64,000 nt of DNA, taken from positions 186,001 to 250,000 of the forward strand of contig NZ_FPKW01000002.1 of NCBI RefSeq assembly GCF_900114875.1. The letters run 5' to 3'. The notes under the pieces were generated by a model. That model made no database searches, was not told the DNA's origin, and was given only the letters and a program-made list of their open reading frames with translations. How positions within the stretch are numbered: the first letter of the stretch is position 1; each line of letters starts with the position of its first letter. This document shows, one piece after another, positions 24,644 through 34,035 of the stretch. A program made the translations under genes and the position numbers. This DNA is from Chryseobacterium limigenitum (GTDB taxonomy: Bacteria; Bacteroidota; Bacteroidia; Flavobacteriales; Weeksellaceae).

Positions 24644-25936
24644 CTATTTATAAACTTTTTGAATGACCGTATTTTTAACTCCTTTAGCTTCAATCTCTTT
24701 CTGAAGTTTCACTGCGTCTTCTAAACTGTATACTTTTCCGTAAGTATAGTAGAAAGTACCGTCTTCTTTGTTTCTTTCAACATCTTTCAGGGTTTGTATG
24801 ATAAATGAATTACCATTTAATTTTTCACCTGCATAGACTTCAATAGTGTAATATCCGGTGCTTAATTTTTGATTAGGCATAAATCCAACTGCAAATGCAT
24901 TTCTAAATCCTGCATCTTTGGCTGTTTTAAGGTTAATATCTTTCACTGAGGCCATGTTGGTTACTCCGTAATAGTATTTGTATTGTCCGTTCTCTTTGAT
25001 CGGAAGAATGTAGTTTAATCCTTTTAAAGCAGGATCGTTGTCGCTATACTTCGTAGGAGAACTCATTAATAGTATTCTGAAATCATTTTTCAAGGCAACT
25101 TCAACAGGTTTTTCAGGTTCAGGTTTTTTGGATGTTGAACTGTAGGCTCCTCCTGATTTTCTGTCAACCGCTTTTTTGTAATCGATGATGGCATTATAGA
25201 TACTTTGTGCAATTTCATCCTGGCCTTTTTCTGATGCCAGATAATGACTTTCTTCCGGATGATTGATAAATCCTGTTTCAATAAGTACAGAAGGCATCGC
25301 ATTCATACGAAGAACGTGTAAGTTCTTTTGGAAAACCCCTCTTGAGAATCTTTTATCTTTTTCAACAAAATTTCCTTCTACCAATCCGCCCAAAAGAAGA
25401 CTGGATTCCAGATATTTGCTTTGCTGAAGTTTTAGGGCAATTAATGATTCGGGAGAACTTGCGTCGTAAGAACCAAATGTCTGTTTATCTTTTTCATCAA
25501 GAAAGATCACATCATTCTCTCTTTTTGCAACTTCTAGGTTGGTATCATTTTGATCTGGCCCCTGAACATAGGTTTCAGTTCCGTAAGCTCCGGATCTTTG
25601 TGCGGAATTACAGTGTACCGACACAAAAAGATCTGCTTTGCTCCTGTTTGCAAGGTTGGTTCTGTCCGATAAAGAAGGATATTCATCATATTTACGGGTG
25701 TAAATTACCTTAAAGTCCTTATTTCTCTCCAGCATATTACCAATTTTTAACACAACGGCAAGGGTAACATCCTTTTCTGCGACTCTTCCGATGTCTGCGT
25801 AATTTCTATTGGCTCCATGGTCACTTCCCCCATGTCCGGCATCTAAAACGATGGTGAATTTCTTTTGTGAAAAAATAAAATTACAGACCAGTATTAGGAG
25901 AAATGATAAAATTATTTTAAAATTTTGTTTGTGCAT
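24644..25936 (-). CDS. N-acetylmuramoyl-L-alanine amidase (Amidase_3)
   Basis: 430 residues. N-terminal signal/anchor (IILSFLLILVCNFIFSQ), then a zinc amidase domain with H35 (LDAGHGG), E54 (RVAEKDV), H108 (VSVHCNSA) and the catalytic Glu in VLIETGFINH. It cuts the bond between MurNAc and the stem peptide during cell separation or remodelling. The C-terminal ~100 residues resemble a SPOR-like repeat (YYTIEVYAGEKL, TFYYTYGKVYSLEDAVKLQK), which would direct it to denuded septal glycan. Divergent from the LptD gene, consistent with envelope biogenesis. Confidence 0.93.
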   Translation of the reverse strand: MHKQNFKIILSFLLILVCNFIFSQKKFTIVLDAGHGGSDHGANRNYADIGRVAEKDVTLAVVLKIGNMLERNKDFKVIYTRKYDEYPSLSDRTNLANRSKADLFVSVHCNSAQRSGAYGTETYVQGPDQNDTNLEVAKRENDVIFLDEKDKQTFGSYDASSPESLIALKLQQSKYLESSLLLGGLVEGNFVEKDKRFSRGVFQKNLHVLRMNAMPSVLIETGFINHPEESHYLASEKGQDEIAQSIYNAIIDYKKAVDRKSGGAYSSTSKKPEPEKPVEVALKNDFRILLMSSPTKYSDNDPALKGLNYILPIKENGQYKYYYGVTNMASVKDINLKTAKDAGFRNAFAVGFMPNQKLSTGYYTIEVYAGEKLNGNSFIIQTLKDVERNKEDGTFYYTYGKVYSLEDAVKLQKEIEAKGVKNTVIQKVYK

Positions 25937-26002
25937 CTTACAGTTTTAAAAATTATATTAATTTTGAGCCTGAATTATATACATTATAAATATATACAAA
26001 AA

Positions 26003-28594
26003 TTGGTCAAAACCGTCTTCAAAAATATATTACAAATTTCAATTATCCTAATTTTTAACAGTTTTTTAGCACAGCAAACGTCTGAAAAATTGCCTAAAAA
26101 TGCGGTTAATGATACTATTTCCAAAAAGGATACCATTGTTGTAAAAAAAGAGTCTTTAGAAGATATTCTTCAGACCAAAGCAGATAATATCCGTAGAGAC
26201 TTCCCTAAAAAGATGATTTACCTGAACAAAAAAGCTCAGGTGAAGTATCAGGATATGCAGATTGATGCAGATTATATCTCCATAGATGAACAAAAAAGTC
26301 TAATGTATGCGAGAGGTAAACAGGATTCTTTAGGGAAAATCATAGAGCCTGTAATTACAACGCAGGCAGGAAAAAAATATGAGACCGACGAGTTTCAATA
26401 TAACACCAAAACGAAACAGGCGATCGCTTACAACGCCCGTACTGAAGAAAGTGAAGGGGTAATTATCGCCAAAAAGACAAAAAAATATAACGATTCTGTC
26501 TTTGCGATGAAAAATGCGCTGTATACAACCGATGAGTATTTTATCAAGAAAAAAGATACTGCAGCGGATTATCACATGCTTGCTTCCAATATTAAATTAA
26601 TTAAAACTAAAGAAAAGTCTCAGATCATTACAGGACCGATTCAATTATATATTGAAAGAGTTCCGACACCTTTAATTATGCCATTTGCGATCTTACCATT
26701 TTCTTCAAAGAGATCAGCGGGTATCTTGATTCCTAGTTTTGGGGAAAGGCAGGATGTAGGTTTCTTTTTAAACGGATTGGGTTATTATCAGCCGATAGGA
26801 GAGCATTTTGACCTTAAAGTCCTTGCCGATATTTATACAAAAGGAAGCTGGAATTTAAGACCTGAAATGAACTATCTGAAAAAATACCGCTACTCCGGAA
26901 ACTTCTCCGCAGATGTCGGAACGATGGTGAGAGGGATCAAAGGTCTTGATGACTATAATAAAAACAGTACCTACAGAATTGCCTGGAGACATACACAGGA
27001 TACAAAAGCAAATCCCTTTTTAACGTTCTCGGCTTCCGTAGATATCGTAAGTACTAAATTTTATAACAACACGCTGAATAACAATTATATTTTAAATCAG
27101 AATGTATTAAATACTCAGCAAAACTCAACCGTAACGATCACGAAAAGATTCTTGAAGTTACCGATTACGATCACGGGAACAACTTCTTATTCTCAGAATT
27201 TTGCAACAGGGCAGGCGGATTTACGTTTGCCACAAATGAATGTTGCGATCAATCAGTTTTATTTGTTTAAATCTAAAACAGGGGTAAGATCCGGTTTGTT
27301 GGAAAATATCACGGTAAATACCGGAATTAATTTAACGAATTTTGTAAGAACCGAAGAAGGCGAGCTTTTCAAAAAAGAAATGTGGGAGAAAATGGAAACA
27401 GGGCTTAAAAATAATATTGCTTTGTCTACCAACACCACGCTTGCAAAATATTTCACCTTCACATTAGGCGCAAATGTTGATAACGCTTTAACAACAAAAA
27501 CAATCAATAAATTTTACGATCCTATTGCGAATAAGGACATTACTGAAACCAATAAAGGAATTACCGGATACTCTACATTCTCTACAACAGCAAGTATTCA
27601 GACAACGTTGTATGGAATGATGAAATTTAAAAAAGGGGCTGTCGTGGAAGCTTTAAGACATATGATGACGCCAAGTATCGGATTTACTTACTCTCCTGAC
27701 TTTGGAGGTTCGGGCTTTGGATATTATAAAAACTATTATAACGCAACAGGAGCTTTAACGCCTTATTCAATTTTTGAAGGAGGTATTGTTGGAAGCCCTT
27801 CAAGCGGACTGGTTGGAGCTTTAGGATTCAATATAGGGAACAATATTGAAATGAAAGTGAAGTCTAAAAGTGATTCTACCGGAGTGAAAAAGATTAAAAT
27901 ATTTGAATCTTTAAACTTTTCGGGAAGTTATAATTTTGCGGCTAACGATCATCCTTGGTCAATTTTTACAATCAACGGACAGTCATCTTTCTTTAATAAT
28001 AAATTGAATGTAAATACAAGTTTGTCTTTAGATCCGTATAAAATTATCTATCTTCCGGGACAGGATACTGGCGGGATCAGAACGGAGGAGTTTGGTCATT
28101 TTAGTGTACAGGGATTTAATGTTCAGCTATCTTATCCTTTAAGCAGTGAAATTTTCGGAGCAAAAACCGATTACGCTAAAAAATATAAATCAAAAGGAGA
28201 AATAAGAAATGAGAATTATTATTTTGATGATGATAATTATGCTCGTTTCGATCAGGCCTGGACGTTGAATGTGAATGCTAATTATGCCTATACAAAAACT
28301 TCAGGAAATAGAATTCCTACAAGAATGGCATCTGTAGGGCTGGATGGTAGCATTAAACTGACTCCTTTCTGGAACATCAACGGAAGTACCCACTACGACA
28401 TGGTAACGAAGGAATTGGCGTATACGAGGATTGGCTTCTCAAGAGACCAGCGAAGTTTTACCATTAACTTTAACTGGGTTCCTTTCGGACAGTATAAAGT
28501 GTACGACTTTTTTATTGGTATAAAAGCTAATATTTTAAGTGATGCCTTGAAGTATAAAGACAGAAGTTTCACACAGCCAAATGCTCCTTTCTAA
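26003..28594 (+). CDS. lptD: LPS-assembly outer-membrane protein LptD-like
   Basis: About 863 residues from a TTG at 26003; no ATG exists near the N-terminus, and the farther upstream TTG (25925) would overlap the divergent amidase start. Signal-like segment (ISIILIFNSFLAQQ), then an OstA/LptA-like beta domain (MIYLNKKAQVKYQDMQIDAD) and a large barrel with LPFSSKRSAGILIPSFGERQ, a recognisable LptD stretch, ending in aromatic strands. It should insert lipopolysaccharide into the outer leaflet with LptE. Confidence 0.9.
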   Translation: MVKTVFKNILQISIILIFNSFLAQQTSEKLPKNAVNDTISKKDTIVVKKESLEDILQTKADNIRRDFPKKMIYLNKKAQVKYQDMQIDADYISIDEQKSLMYARGKQDSLGKIIEPVITTQAGKKYETDEFQYNTKTKQAIAYNARTEESEGVIIAKKTKKYNDSVFAMKNALYTTDEYFIKKKDTAADYHMLASNIKLIKTKEKSQIITGPIQLYIERVPTPLIMPFAILPFSSKRSAGILIPSFGERQDVGFFLNGLGYYQPIGEHFDLKVLADIYTKGSWNLRPEMNYLKKYRYSGNFSADVGTMVRGIKGLDDYNKNSTYRIAWRHTQDTKANPFLTFSASVDIVSTKFYNNTLNNNYILNQNVLNTQQNSTVTITKRFLKLPITITGTTSYSQNFATGQADLRLPQMNVAINQFYLFKSKTGVRSGLLENITVNTGINLTNFVRTEEGELFKKEMWEKMETGLKNNIALSTNTTLAKYFTFTLGANVDNALTTKTINKFYDPIANKDITETNKGITGYSTFSTTASIQTTLYGMMKFKKGAVVEALRHMMTPSIGFTYSPDFGGSGFGYYKNYYNATGALTPYSIFEGGIVGSPSSGLVGALGFNIGNNIEMKVKSKSDSTGVKKIKIFESLNFSGSYNFAANDHPWSIFTINGQSSFFNNKLNVNTSLSLDPYKIIYLPGQDTGGIRTEEFGHFSVQGFNVQLSYPLSSEIFGAKTDYAKKYKSKGEIRNENYYFDDDNYARFDQAWTLNVNANYAYTKTSGNRIPTRMASVGLDGSIKLTPFWNINGSTHYDMVTKELAYTRIGFSRDQRSFTINFNWVPFGQYKVYDFFIGIKANILSDALKYKDRSFTQPNAPF

Positions 28595-28601
28595 ATATCA
28601 T

Positions 28602-28631
28602 ATTGATATTTGAATATAAATTTTATATTTG
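28602..28631 (+). promoter_or_regulatory. Promoter before the 26-residue ORF and ridA
   Basis: ATTG at 28602-28605 (one mismatch to TTTG), 18 bp spacer, TATATTTG at 28624-28631, followed by CACCC as at the rpsL promoter. Confidence 0.55.
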
Positions 28632-28649
28632 CACCCAAAATAAATTCTA

Positions 28650-28730
28650 ATGAAATCACTGTTGACTAAATTATCTAACAGACCAATAAAGAAGATAGTG
28701 ATCGCATATGACCTTAGTAAAAATAAGTAA
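28650..28730 (+). CDS. Short ORF, 26-residue basic peptide upstream of ridA
   Basis: ATG at 28650 to TAA at 28730, encoding a strongly basic peptide that begins MKSLLTKLSNRPIKKIVIAY. It is the first ORF after the promoter at 28602-28631 and ends 6 bp before the ridA start. It may be a leader peptide or a small structural protein; the family is not recognised. Seen only in this one sequence, so coding status is uncertain. Confidence 0.4.
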   Translation: MKSLLTKLSNRPIKKIVIAYDLSKNK

Positions 28731-28736
28731 CTACAT

Positions 28737-29117
28737 ATGAAAAAAGTGATTAACACAGTGAATGCACCTGCGGCTATCGGACCTTACTCTCAGGCAAATC
28801 TTGCAAACGGAGTACTATATATTTCCGGTCAGATCCCTGTAGATCCTGCAACTGGTAAATTGGTAGAAGGAATTGAAAAAGAAACGCACCAAGTAATGAA
28901 AAACCTTGAAGCAATTCTTACTGAAGCTGGAATGACATTCAAAAACGTTGTAAAAGCGAGTATTTTTCTTAAAAGTATGGATGATTTTGCTGTAATGAAT
29001 GATATTTATGCGTCTTATTTAGATGCTGAGAGCTTTCCGGCTCGTGAGACTGTGCAGGTTTCTTGCTTGCCTAAAAATGTTGATATTGAAATTTCTATGA
29101 TCGCACACCAGGATTAA
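28737..29117 (+). CDS. ridA: RidA/YjgF family enamine/imine deaminase
   Basis: 126 residues, the full family length. RidA hydrolyses reactive enamine/imine intermediates made by PLP enzymes, freeing ammonia. Motifs: NAPAAIGPYSQAN, YISGQIPVDPATG, the catalytic Arg in ESFPARETVQVSCLPKNVDI and the closing IEISMIA. The stop overlaps the next start by one base (TAATG), so it is coupled to the membrane protein downstream. Confidence 0.95.
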   Translation: MKKVINTVNAPAAIGPYSQANLANGVLYISGQIPVDPATGKLVEGIEKETHQVMKNLEAILTEAGMTFKNVVKASIFLKSMDDFAVMNDIYASYLDAESFPARETVQVSCLPKNVDIEISMIAHQD

Positions 29118-29572
29118 TGAGCTTTTTAAGAAATACATTTGCGGTTTTGATGGGGCTTGCTATTGCGGGGCTTATTATCACTCTTGGTATAAGGGCTTTT
29201 CCGCAGTGGGTTACTTTTGAAGCGTTTGCTCCTTTTGAGCATTGGCAGAGGTTTCTTTACAGTATGAAAGATGACGGGGCTTTCTTTGGCTTCCTTTTGT
29301 TTATTTCCGGATTAGGGAGTACTTTTGGAGGTGTGGCGACGGCAATCATCGTGAAGTATGCTAAAGTGGCTTATGCTATCCTTATTGGCTTTATCATGTT
29401 GTTTATAGCCATGTTGGATGTTATTATTTTTCCTTATCATCCTACGTTTTATAAAATATCTATTTTCCTTACGTTTTTCCCTTTCGCCTGGATCGGAGGT
29501 AAGATTGTAGAAGTTATTTATGAGAGGAAGAAGAAAAAAAGGATTGCCGAGAAAATGAACAATAAATCATAA
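29117..29572 (+). CDS. Four-helix membrane protein, unknown function
   Basis: 151 residues with about four membrane helices (TFAVLMGLAIAGLIITLGIR, FGFLLFISGLGSTFGGVATA, VAYAILIGFIMLFIAMLDVI, ISIFLTFFPFAWIGGKIV) and a very basic cytoplasmic tail (ERKKKKRIAEKM). Family not recognised. It is coupled to ridA by a one-base overlap and followed by a strong terminator. Confidence 0.75.
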   Translation: MSFLRNTFAVLMGLAIAGLIITLGIRAFPQWVTFEAFAPFEHWQRFLYSMKDDGAFFGFLLFISGLGSTFGGVATAIIVKYAKVAYAILIGFIMLFIAMLDVIIFPYHPTFYKISIFLTFFPFAWIGGKIVEVIYERKKKKRIAEKMNNKS

Positions 29573-29580
29573 ATAAAAAA

Positions 29581-29610
29581 AGCCGCTACAAATTTTGTAG
29601 CGGCTTTTTT
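29581..29610. terminator. Bidirectional terminator
   Basis: AGCCGCTACAA / TTGTAGCGGCT stem with a short loop, T-run on the + side and A-run on the other, between the convergent genes ending at 29572 and 29642. Confidence 0.85.
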
Positions 29611-29641
29611 GTGATATGAGAATGTTTAGTCTAAATTTTTA

Positions 29642-31177
29642 TTAAGGCATTTTGAAACCTTTCGTGTAAATTCTTCCGTATTCATCTACAAATTTTACCT
29701 GTACGTTTCCTTGGTATTTATCAAGTATTTTCTCAACGTCTTTTTGCGAATTTACAGGCTTGCCGTTGATCTCTACTACGATGTAATTATCTACGATTCC
29801 GATCTTGGCCATTTCGCTGCCTTCTGATACATTTTTAGCAACAACACCGCTCGTCAATCCATAATCTGTTTTGAATCTTTCGCTTAGTGGTTCAAAATCT
29901 GCTCCGATTTTTTCTCCGATACTTAAATCAGCCTTTGTTCTTGTAGAAGTTCCGCCTTTTTGGTCTTTCAGGGTTACGGTTGTCATATTTTCTTTACCGT
30001 TTCTTAGGTAAGCAACCTGTACTTTATCACCTGGTCGTTTGCTTCCGATAGCAATAGATAAATCAGCGAAATCTGTAACATCGGAATTATCGATCTTAGT
30101 AATAACGTCACCAATTTTCAAACCTGCATCTTCTGCACCGCTGCTATCTCCGAAGCCTGTAACATAAACTCCTGAACCAGACTTGATGTTAGTCTTTTTC
30201 TGTTTGTTGTAAGCCTGAACCTGCATATCATCAGAAAGATCTAGAGACTGTACCCCAAGGAATCCTCTTTGTACGATTCCGAATTTCTTGATGTCTTCAA
30301 CAATTTTTCTGGCCAAATTAGCCGGAACAGCAAATCCGTATCCCTGATAATATCCTGTCGTAGACTGGATTGCAGAGTTGATCCCAATAAGCTCACCATT
30401 TGTATTCACTAACGCTCCTCCTGAATTTCCAGGGTTAATGGCAGCATCGGTTTGAATAAAACTTTCAATTGGGTTGGCTGCTTTTCCCTGACCTCCTAAA
30501 ATTCCGATTCCTCTTCCTTTAGCAGAAATAATACCTGCAGTAACCGTTGAATTTAATCCAAGCGGGTTACCTACAGCAAGAGCCCATTGTCCTACTTCAA
30601 TATTGTCAGAATTAGCAAAATTCAAATAAGGTAATCCCTTTTCTTCAATTTTTAATAATGAAATATCTGTATTAGGGTCTGTTCCTACTAATGTTGCGAT
30701 ATAAGATTTTTTGTTGCTTAACACAACTTCTAATTTATTGGCGCCTGCTACAACGTGGTTGTTGGAAATAATATATCCGTCCGGCGAAATAATTACCCCT
30801 GAACCCATTCCTGAAGGCATATTGTCAGGAACCTGTTGTTGCTGCTTTTGTCTTGGCTGCCCTCCTTTACCTCCAAACGGATCACCGAAAAAGAAATCAA
30901 ATAGATCCTGTTCAGATGCTCTGTTTGACGAAGTTCTGCTTTGATAATTTTTAATCGTAACCACAGCCGGAACCGTAGTTTTTGCAGCTTTTACGAAGTC
31001 GTCACCCACAGCACCAGTATTCATGCCGGCGAACGAAACATTTGAGGCAGATTTAAAATAACCCTGGTCTTCATTATTAGAATTGTGACCGAAATATTGT
31101 ATTGTGCCAACGGTAGTAGCTCCTGAGATAACCCCTACTACGGCAAATGGTAATAGTTTTTTTAAAGTACTCTTCAT
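29642..31177 (-). CDS. degP: HtrA/DegP-family (Do) serine protease
   Basis: 511 residues from the ATG at 31177; the 13 upstream in-frame codons are basic and not signal-like. N-terminal anchor (LLPFAVVGVISGATTVGTI), then the protease domain with catalytic H141 (ISNNHVV), D171 (DPNTDISLLK) and S252 (NPGNSGGAL). Two PDZ domains follow (RGFLGVQSLDLSD region and GLTSGVVAKNVSEG region). It degrades or refolds misfolded envelope proteins. A Gly/Gln-rich insert (~101-117) precedes the His motif. TAAATTTG on the minus strand at 31221-31214 could be its -7 box. Confidence 0.95.
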   Translation of the reverse strand: MKSTLKKLLPFAVVGVISGATTVGTIQYFGHNSNNEDQGYFKSASNVSFAGMNTGAVGDDFVKAAKTTVPAVVTIKNYQSRTSSNRASEQDLFDFFFGDPFGGKGGQPRQKQQQQVPDNMPSGMGSGVIISPDGYIISNNHVVAGANKLEVVLSNKKSYIATLVGTDPNTDISLLKIEEKGLPYLNFANSDNIEVGQWALAVGNPLGLNSTVTAGIISAKGRGIGILGGQGKAANPIESFIQTDAAINPGNSGGALVNTNGELIGINSAIQSTTGYYQGYGFAVPANLARKIVEDIKKFGIVQRGFLGVQSLDLSDDMQVQAYNKQKKTNIKSGSGVYVTGFGDSSGAEDAGLKIGDVITKIDNSDVTDFADLSIAIGSKRPGDKVQVAYLRNGKENMTTVTLKDQKGGTSTRTKADLSIGEKIGADFEPLSERFKTDYGLTSGVVAKNVSEGSEMAKIGIVDNYIVVEINGKPVNSQKDVEKILDKYQGNVQVKFVDEYGRIYTKGFKMP

Positions 31178-31541
31178 TGTATATCTTCTTTTAATTTTAT
31201 GTTTTACAGTAAACAAATTTAATGCTAGATAGGTATGCGATTAGTATGATATGTTTCAATTTTAACTAAAATTTAACAGGAATAGCAATAATTTATGTGT
31301 TATGTCATAATTATAAAGGTCAATTAACAAAACTTAAAATTATATTAAAGGACAATTTGACATGGTATAGATGTCATTTTGGTCATAAAGGTTAAATTTT
31401 GAATTAAGATTTTATCCGAAAGCTGGCTTCCTTGTCAAGGTTTTATAAATAAAACTAATCACCAAAAACCATCAACTAGCAACCAAATCAAAAAATTCCT
31501 ATCTTTGCAAAAATATTTTTCTCACTTAAAACGTTTATAGC
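31178..31541. promoter_or_regulatory. Divergent spacer between degP and trhO with two -7 boxes
   Basis: 364 bp without a gene. TATCTTTG at 31500-31507 (+) fits the -7 consensus for trhO. CAAATTTA at 31214-31221 is a TAAATTTG on the minus strand for degP. Neither has a clear TTTG partner. The stretch 31461-31485 is a degenerate ACCA/CAAC-rich run of the sort often found repeated in spacers. Nothing else is evident. Confidence 0.4.
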
Positions 31542-32921
31542 ATGCAACTGTATAACACCTTAAGCGCAGAAGAAAGAGCTCAACTTATTGATGAAGCTGG
31601 TAAGGAACGTCTTACATTGTCTTTCTATGCGTATGCCAAAATTGAAGATCCCAAAAAATTTCGCGACGAATTATTTATAGCCTGGAACGCACTTGATGCA
31701 TTGGGCCGTATTTATGTTGCCCATGAAGGTATTAATGCTCAGATGAGTGTGCCTGCGGATCAGTTTGAAGCATTTCGCGATACATTGGAAGTGTATGACT
31801 TCATGAAGGGAATTCGTTTAAATGTTGCGGTTGAGCAAGACGATCATTCTTTTTTAAAATTGACGATAAAAGTCAGACATAAAATTGTCGCTGACGGTTT
31901 GAATGATGAAACTTTTGATGTTACCAATAAAGGAATTCACCTAAAAGCACAGGAATTTAATAACTTGCTTGAAGACCCGAATACAATTGTTGTAGATTTT
32001 AGAAATCATTACGAAAGTGAAGTAGGACATTTTGAGGGTGCTATTACTCCGGATGTGGAAAATTTCAGAGAAAGTTTGCCGATTATTAATGAACAATTAC
32101 AGGATTTTAAAGAAGATAAGAACCTGTTAATGTATTGTACAGGCGGAATCCGTTGTGAAAAAGCCAGTGCTTACTTCAAACATCAAGGGTTTAAAAATGT
32201 TTTCCAATTAGAAGGTGGAATTATTGAATATACGCGCCAGATCAAGGAAGAAAATATTGAAAGTAAATTTATAGGTAAGAACTTTGTATTTGATCACCGA
32301 CTTGGAGAGAGAATCACAGACGATATTATTGCGCAATGTCACCAATGTGGTAAACCTTGCGACAACCATACCAATTGTGCAAATGATGCCTGTCATTTAT
32401 TGTTTATTCAATGTGATGAATGTAAGGCAGCGATGGAAAATACATGTTCTACAGAATGTCTGGAGATTATACATTTGCCTAGGACAGAACAGGTTGCGTT
32501 AAGAAAAGGATTGCAGGTTGGCAATAAAGTCTTCAGAAAAGGAAAATCTGAGGCTTTAAAGTTTAAAAATTCCGGAGATCTGTCCACTCAAACTTTAGCA
32601 AAGGCTACAACAGCTGAAACCAAAGATATTCGCCAGAAAATAAAAATTAAAAAAGTACTGATTGGAAAGGGCGAACATTATTACTCAAAATCAAAAATTG
32701 CTCAGTTCTTAATTGAAAACAAGGAGCTTTCAATTGGTGATAAAGTATTAATTTCAGGGCCGACAACCGGTGAGCAAGAAGTTACAATTACTGAAATTTT
32801 TGCCAATGGAGGTCCTTGTGAAACGGCGAAAGTTGGAGATCAAATCACTTTTGAGCTTCCGTTTAAAGTTCGTTTATCAGACAAATTATATAAAATTATA
32901 GAGCCTTCTGAAAAAGCTTAA
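31542..32921 (+). CDS. trhO: TrhO-type rhodanese/tRNA U34 hydroxylase with extra C-terminal domain
   Basis: 459 residues, ~100 longer than E. coli TrhO. Order: N-terminal acylphosphatase-like domain (YVAHEGINAQMSVP), rhodanese domain with active-site Cys in YCTGGIRCEKASAY, and a Cys-rich zinc-like segment (CHQCGKPCDNHTNCANDAC and QCDEC-CSTEC). TrhO makes 5-hydroxyuridine at position 34 of tRNAs using O2. The last ~90 residues (KIKKVLIGKGEHYYSK, ELSIGDKVLISGPTTG, KVGDQITFELPF) look like the beta-barrel found at the end of U32 peptidases and in EF-Tu domain 2. TrhP, the O2-independent partner in the same modification, is a U32 protein. Confidence 0.92.
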   Translation: MQLYNTLSAEERAQLIDEAGKERLTLSFYAYAKIEDPKKFRDELFIAWNALDALGRIYVAHEGINAQMSVPADQFEAFRDTLEVYDFMKGIRLNVAVEQDDHSFLKLTIKVRHKIVADGLNDETFDVTNKGIHLKAQEFNNLLEDPNTIVVDFRNHYESEVGHFEGAITPDVENFRESLPIINEQLQDFKEDKNLLMYCTGGIRCEKASAYFKHQGFKNVFQLEGGIIEYTRQIKEENIESKFIGKNFVFDHRLGERITDDIIAQCHQCGKPCDNHTNCANDACHLLFIQCDECKAAMENTCSTECLEIIHLPRTEQVALRKGLQVGNKVFRKGKSEALKFKNSGDLSTQTLAKATTAETKDIRQKIKIKKVLIGKGEHYYSKSKIAQFLIENKELSIGDKVLISGPTTGEQEVTITEIFANGGPCETAKVGDQITFELPFKVRLSDKLYKIIEPSEKA

Positions 32922-32926
32922 TTAGA

Positions 32927-33502
32927 ATGTTAAAAGCTGAGCTAAGAAAAGAATATATGCAAAAAAGAAAAGCCTTGTCATCTGATGAGGCTTTCTTGTT
33001 ATCTAAAAAGGTTTTTGAAAATTTAATTGAATATTTTAAACCAGTTTCTGGTCAGAAAGTACATGTTTTTATTCCAATTGAAAAGTTTAAAGAAATTGAT
33101 ACTCAAATATTCATTGATTATTTTTTAAGTCGAAATATCAGAGTCTTTGTTCCTAAAATTGTGGAGGCAAAATTAATTTCGGTAGAAATTTTCAATGACA
33201 CTCAGTTTGAAATTAATCATTGGGATATTTCAGAGCCCTTTTCTAGTGTAGATTCTAAAGTTTTAGACTTTAATTACGTCATAACTCCTTTACTTTATTG
33301 CGATAAAAAAGGAAATAGGGTAGGTTATGGAAAAGGTTTTTATGATGAATTTTTTCAATCGATTTCCCCGGAATCAATAAAAATCGGAGTTAATTACTTT
33401 AACCCCGATGAATTTATTGATGATGTCTGGGAAAATGATATTCCTTTAGACTATTTGGTTACTCCGACCGATGTGCTGTCTTTCTTCAAAGGAGAAGAGT
33501 AG
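32927..33502 (+). CDS. 5-formyltetrahydrofolate cyclo-ligase
   Basis: 191 residues. It converts 5-formyl-THF plus ATP to 5,10-methenyl-THF. Family marks: N-terminal KAELRKEYMQKRKALS, the phosphate/folate segment VHVFIPIEKFKEIDT, and the C-terminal CDKKGNRVGYGKGFYDEFF. It starts 5 bp after trhO, so the two are probably cotranscribed. Its last 52 bp overlap the convergent lipoprotein gene. Confidence 0.93.
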   Translation: MLKAELRKEYMQKRKALSSDEAFLLSKKVFENLIEYFKPVSGQKVHVFIPIEKFKEIDTQIFIDYFLSRNIRVFVPKIVEAKLISVEIFNDTQFEINHWDISEPFSSVDSKVLDFNYVITPLLYCDKKGNRVGYGKGFYDEFFQSISPESIKIGVNYFNPDEFIDDVWENDIPLDYLVTPTDVLSFFKGEE

Positions 33503-34035
33503 AAATTGAGAAAGTAAAACTTAAATTCTTTTTTAAATTTAATAGGCGCCGACATTAAAATATACTGTGCATTTTTCTCAAATGTTCCCAATGATCTGTT
33601 TTTGTCGTCAAAATATTCTACATTAAACTTCGCGTAATCAAGGGTGTCATTTTTATAATAATCCTTATAAACAGATAAATTATTCACTTTTACGCTTTTT
33701 ACCTTTAAACTATCCAGCTCACGGAATAGTTTTTTGAATGTCGTGCTATCCGGTTTATGAAAATAGCTTCCCATTTGAGAATAAATTACAGTATCAATCT
33801 CCGTATTTTTATTTCCAGACAGATACAAAGTAGACAAATCCAAAAGTTCCTGAACTTTTTGCTTGGTAATGAAATTTATTGCCTGAGCACTATCCATCTG
33901 TACTGCGGGATAGCTTTTTTTATTATTACTGTTTCTAAGTGTTTCAAGATCACTTACCTCTGTTTTTTTATTGTTACAGGCAGCGAGAGCAAGAAGCATT
34001 ATTGCAAAAATTAAAAAATTATTTATTCTTTTCAT
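33451..34035 (-). CDS. Hypothetical lipoprotein, 194 aa
   Basis: Start ATG at 34035 (the TTG at 34047 only adds four residues). The lipoprotein signal ends in LALAACNNKK. The mature part has mixed charge and no recognised domain, with a segment VIYSQMGSYFHKPDSTTFKK near the middle. It overlaps the upstream gene by 17 bp on the same strand, so the two form an operon, and it overlaps the convergent folate gene by 52 bp at its 3' end. Confidence 0.7.
   Translation of the reverse strand: MKRINNFLIFAIMLLALAACNNKKTEVSDLETLRNSNNKKSYPAVQMDSAQAINFITKQKVQELLDLSTLYLSGNKNTEIDTVIYSQMGSYFHKPDSTTFKKLFRELDSLKVKSVKVNNLSVYKDYYKNDTLDYAKFNVEYFDDKNRSLGTFEKNAQYILMSAPIKFKKEFKFYFLNFYSSPLKKDSTSVGVTK

Noticed and set aside
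25342..25713. 123-codon + frame inside the amidase gene
   Set aside because: Antisense to conserved amidase motifs.
31461..31485. ACCA/CAAC-rich run before trhO, and a similar run near 35810-35840
   Set aside because: Resembles dispersed spacer repeats but too degenerate to delimit.
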